Shown in pieces: positions 61,147-64,000 of a DNA stretch of 64,000 nt. The stretch is from Rhizobiaceae bacterium (lineage in GTDB: Bacteria; Pseudomonadota; Alphaproteobacteria; Rhizobiales; Rhizobiaceae), in the NCBI GenBank assembly GCA_023953845.1, contig JAMLJC010000001.1:1488001-1552000 (forward strand), in the 5' to 3' direction. The notes under the pieces are model-generated. The model was given only the letters and a program-made list of their open reading frames with translations. It was not told the DNA's origin and made no database searches. Position 1 is the first letter of the stretch; every line of letters begins with the position of its first letter. The translations under genes were made by a program, and so were the position numbers.

Positions 61147-64000
61147 CAGCCGCGCCCTCCGTCCTGCTCGGCGCGCGAGGCGCGCGACCGGATGCGCAGT
61201 GACTGGTGGGCGATGGCGATCAGCATCAGCACCGTCGCGCCGACCACCAGACTGAACACGCCGAGGTCGAAGAGCAGGGCCGAGGCGGTCGGCATCTTCC
61301 CGATGACGGGAATCTGCGTGTACTGGAAATAGGAGGTCAGGAAGGGGTAGCCGAAGATGAAGGAGCCGGTACCCGTCAGCGCCGCAACCACCAGCCCGAC
61401 CGCGATCCAGCGCACCGGCAGGATGCGCAGACGTTCCTCCACCCAGCGCGTGCCGCCGGCAAGATATTGCAGCAGGAAGCCGATCGCCATGGTCACGCCG
61501 GCCGCGAAGCCGCCGCCCGGCAGGTCGTGGCCGCGAATGAAGAGATAGGCCGCCAGCACCACGATGACCGGGAACATCCAGCGCATGACGACCGACGGCA
61601 CGAGCAGGTAGTCCTTGAGCGTCTCGCCCACCTCGCGGTCCTGGCGAACGTTGTCGAATGCGTCCTGCTCCTGCTGCTGGTAGGGAAGCTGGGCGCTGTC
61701 CTCCGCCGGCCGGAAGCGTCGCAGCAGGGCGAAGACCGTCAGCGCCACGATGGCGAGGACCACGATCTCGCCCATCGTGTCGAAGCCGCGGAAATCGACG
61801 AGGATAACGTTGACGACATTGGTGCCGCCGCCCTCGGAATAGGCCCGTTCCAGATAGAAGTCGCCGACCGACGGCGCGCGCGGCGTCAGCATCATGAAAT
61901 AGGACAGCACGGCAACGCCGATGCCGCTGAAGACGGAGAGCGCGAAATCGCGATGCCGGCGCAGGCGCTTGGAATGGGCGGAGTCGTCCTCCGGGATCTG
62001 CTGGCGCTTGGGCAGCCAGCGCAGGCCGAGCAGGATGAGCACGGTGGTGACGATCTCGACGAGGAGCTGCGTCACCGCGAGATCGGGCGCCGAGAGCCAG
62101 ACGAAGGAGATGCAGCTGGCAAGGCCCGCGCCGCTCATCAGGATCAGCGCGGCGAGGCGATGGTATTTCGCCTGATAGGCCGCCGCCACGGCGCAGACGG
62201 CGCCGATCGCCCACAGCACGCCGAGCACGGGGTCGAGCCCGTGCACGCTGAGCGACGGGATGGCATGGCCCATTCCCCACATCGCCCAGATTCCGGCCAG
62301 CACCGCCGCCGCGACGAGAAGGCGCATCTGCGGCTGCAGGCGCCGCGTGGCGAGGACGCCCTCGAGCATCCTCGCCCAGCGCCAGCTCACCGTGATCAGC
62401 ACCCGTTCGAAGATGCGCTGGCCCTTGAAGTTGCGGAAGAAGGGCGGGCCCTCCTCGCAATCGCGCAGATAGCCGCGCAGCAGCCAGTAGAGGCCGAGGC
62501 CCGCCACCATGGCGATGACGCTCATCAGCAGCGGGATGTTTAAGCCGTGCCACACCGAAAGGCTGTATTGCGGCGTCCGCTCGCCGAGGACCGCGATCAC
62601 GCCGGCATTGAGGAAGGGGCCGATGCTCAGTGCCGGGATGGTGCCGACCACCACGCACAGGATGACCAGCAGCTCGATCGGACGGCGCATCAGGGCGGGG
62701 GGTTCGTGCGGCTCCTTGGGCAGGTCCGTCGGCCTGGGGCCGAAGAACACGGTGTGGATGAAGCGCACCGAATAGGCGACGGCGAAGGCGCCGGCGACGG
62801 TCGCGACATAGGGCGCGATCCGGTCGAGCAGCGAGCGCTGGTGCTCCTCGATCGCCTCGGCGAAGAACATCTCCTTGGAGAGGAAACCGTTGAGCAGCGG
62901 CACGCCGGCCATGGCCGCGCTCGCCACCATGGCGAGCGTCGCGGTGAACGGCATCGCCCTGAACAGGCCGGAGAGCCGCCGCATGTCGCGCGTGCCCGCC
63001 TCGTGGTCGATGATGCCGGCGGCCATGAACAGAGACGCCTTGAAGGTCGCGTGGTTCACCATGTGGAAGATCGCCGCGACCGCGGCGAGCGGACTGCCGA
63101 ACGAGAGAAGCGACGTGATCAGGCCGAGATGGCTGATGGTCGAATAGGCGAGCAGGCCTTTCAGGTCCTGCTGGAAGATGGCGAAATAGGCGCCGAGAAG
63201 GAGTGTCGTCAGGCCGGCCAGTCCGACCAGCGTGAACCACTCAGGCGTGCCGGAGAGCACCGGCCAGAAGCGCGTCAACAGGAAGACGCCGGCCTTCACC
63301 ATCGTCGCGGAATGGAGATAGGCCGAGACTGGCGTCGGCGCCGCCATGGCGTTGGGCAGCCAGAAATGGAACGGGAACTGGGCGCTCTTGGTCAGCGCGC
63401 CGGCGAGGATGAGCAGCAGCGTCGGCACATAGAGCGGATGCGAGCGGATGGCGGCGCCGGCCGCCAGCACGGCGTCTAGATCGTAGCTGCCCGCCATCTG
63501 TCCCATCAGCACCATGCCGAGCAGCAGGCAGAGGCCGCCCGTCCCGGTGATGGTCAGCGCCATGCGCGCGCCGTCGCGGGCGGCCTGGTTGTGGTGCCAG
63601 TAGCCGATCAGCAGGAAGGAGAAGATGCTGGTGAGTTCCCAGAATATGGCGAGCAGGATCAGGTTGCCCGACACGACCAGCCCCTGCATGGCGCCCATGA
63701 AGGCGAGCAGCAGCGCGTAGAAACGCGCGACGGGGTCCTTCGGCGACATGTAGTAGCGGGCATAGACGACCACGAGCAGGCCGATGCCGGTGATCAGGAT
63801 CGAGAACAGCCAGGCGAAGCCGTCGAGCCTCAGCGTGATGGAGAGGCCGAGCGCCGGCACCCACTCGATCGTGTGGCGGATGACGCCCCCATGGGAGATC
63901 ATGGGATAGGCGGAGATGGCGATCGCCAGCCCGCCGGTGGCGGTGGTGCCGGCGAGCCAGGCTTCCGCGTTGCGCGCGTTGGGGGACAGCATCGCCGCAA
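61146..64000 (-). CDS. phaAB: Fused A/B subunit of monovalent cation/H+ antiporter, 5' end off the window
   Basis: At least 948 residues are visible. The N-terminal two-thirds is NuoL-like (FWELTSIFSFLLIGYWHHNQ; AAPTPVSAYLHSATMVKAGV with the channel Lys). The C-terminal part is the MnhB domain (IRGHDLPGGGFAAGVTMAIG). An ATG lies at 63990-63992, but the frame stays open to the edge and reads Ala-Ala just before it. The usual protein has 20-40 more N-terminal residues, so I treat it as cut by the window. In rhizobia this is the pha K+/H+ system for alkaline pH and K+ tolerance. Confidence 0.93.
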   Translation of the reverse strand, partial: AAMLSPNARNAEAWLAGTTATGGLAIAISAYPMISHGGVIRHTIEWVPALGLSITLRLDGFAWLFSILITGIGLLVVVYARYYMSPKDPVARFYALLLAFMGAMQGLVVSGNLILLAIFWELTSIFSFLLIGYWHHNQAARDGARMALTITGTGGLCLLLGMVLMGQMAGSYDLDAVLAAGAAIRSHPLYVPTLLLILAGALTKSAQFPFHFWLPNAMAAPTPVSAYLHSATMVKAGVFLLTRFWPVLSGTPEWFTLVGLAGLTTLLLGAYFAIFQQDLKGLLAYSTISHLGLITSLLSFGSPLAAVAAIFHMVNHATFKASLFMAAGIIDHEAGTRDMRRLSGLFRAMPFTATLAMVASAAMAGVPLLNGFLSKEMFFAEAIEEHQRSLLDRIAPYVATVAGAFAVAYSVRFIHTVFFGPRPTDLPKEPHEPPALMRRPIELLVILCVVVGTIPALSIGPFLNAGVIAVLGERTPQYSLSVWHGLNIPLLMSVIAMVAGLGLYWLLRGYLRDCEEGPPFFRNFKGQRIFERVLITVSWRWARMLEGVLATRRLQPQMRLLVAAAVLAGIWAMWGMGHAIPSLSVHGLDPVLGVLWAIGAVCAVAAAYQAKYHRLAALILMSGAGLASCISFVWLSAPDLAVTQLLVEIVTTVLILLGLRWLPKRQQIPEDDSAHSKRLRRHRDFALSVFSGIGVAVLSYFMMLTPRAPSVGDFYLERAYSEGGGTNVVNVILVDFRGFDTMGEIVVLAIVALTVFALLRRFRPAEDSAQLPYQQQEQDAFDNVRQDREVGETLKDYLLVPSVVMRWMFPVIVVLAAYLFIRGHDLPGGGFAAGVTMAIGFLLQYLAGGTRWVEERLRILPVRWIAVGLVVAALTGTGSFIFGYPFLTSYFQYTQIPVIGKMPTASALLFDLGVFSLVVGATVLMLIAIAHQSLRIRSRASRAEQDGGRG

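Noticed and set aside
59248..61332. Nearly 700-codon rightward frame opposite phaD/phaC
   Set aside because: The product is almost entirely Asp/Arg/Gln/His low-complexity, typical of the reverse strand of membrane-protein genes.

Overview
The window is a piece of an alphaproteobacterial main chromosome, from the order Hyphomicrobiales (Rhizobiales). The gene order holA-parB-parA-rsmG-mnmG-mnmE-rho-hemJ-hemE // ppsR-maf-aroE-coaE-dnaQ-secB, the pha cation antiporter, a rhizobial-type intergenic repeat and the DUF1402 and DUF2585 families all point there. The DNA is GC-rich and densely coded. I saw no rRNA, tRNA, insertion sequence, prophage or CRISPR array. A Phyllobacteriaceae-like genus is plausible, but I cannot fix the genus from sequence alone.

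Bases 1-14,500 are the chromosome origin and partition region. The gap at 9,895-10,293, between hemE (leftward) and ppsR (rightward), is the probable oriC: it has one exact and three near DnaA boxes and five GANTC (CcrM) sites packed into 57 bp. About 4-7 kb to the left lie parAB and three parS-like sites, one inside the rsmG coding sequence. Housekeeping genes diverge from the origin on both sides. From 14.6 to 27.6 kb follow fxsA, a Tim44-like gene, mltA, smr, a small regulator, DUF1402, the hslV-GNAT-DUF2585-hslU operon, and a histidine operon (hisB-DUF2628-hisH-DUF1330-hisA-hisF-hisE) ending in coaA.

From 27.6 kb the content becomes accessory metabolism. A myo-inositol locus (SDR-iolG divergent from iolC-iolD-small membrane protein-iolB) has an IolR-type operator region but no iolE. 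An orphan pair, DUF1045 plus phnM, follows. A six-gene leftward iron operon (imelysin, bfd, bfr, di-haem DUF1111, second imelysin, DUF1513) lies behind an Irr/ICE-like palindrome. After a dual-specificity phosphatase and a lipid-linked glycosyltransferase pair comes a rhamnose/ribose-type ABC importer (rhaSTPQ-like) with a 165-bp inverted-repeat element between the binding-protein and ATPase genes.

The most striking regulatory element is at about 52.90-52.96 kb: a SAM-II riboswitch, just after a TATAAA -10 box and before a complete SsuA/TauA-type (sulfonate/taurine class) ABC transporter. The transporter is therefore probably tied to methionine/SAM status. OsmC-like and CoA-transferase genes follow on the same strand. 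The window closes with a leftward seven-subunit pha (Mrp-type) K+/H+ antiporter operon (fused phaAB running off the right edge, then C to G). Downstream of it is a previously unlisted 41-residue single-span membrane protein candidate with a TTG start and a strong Shine-Dalgarno sequence.
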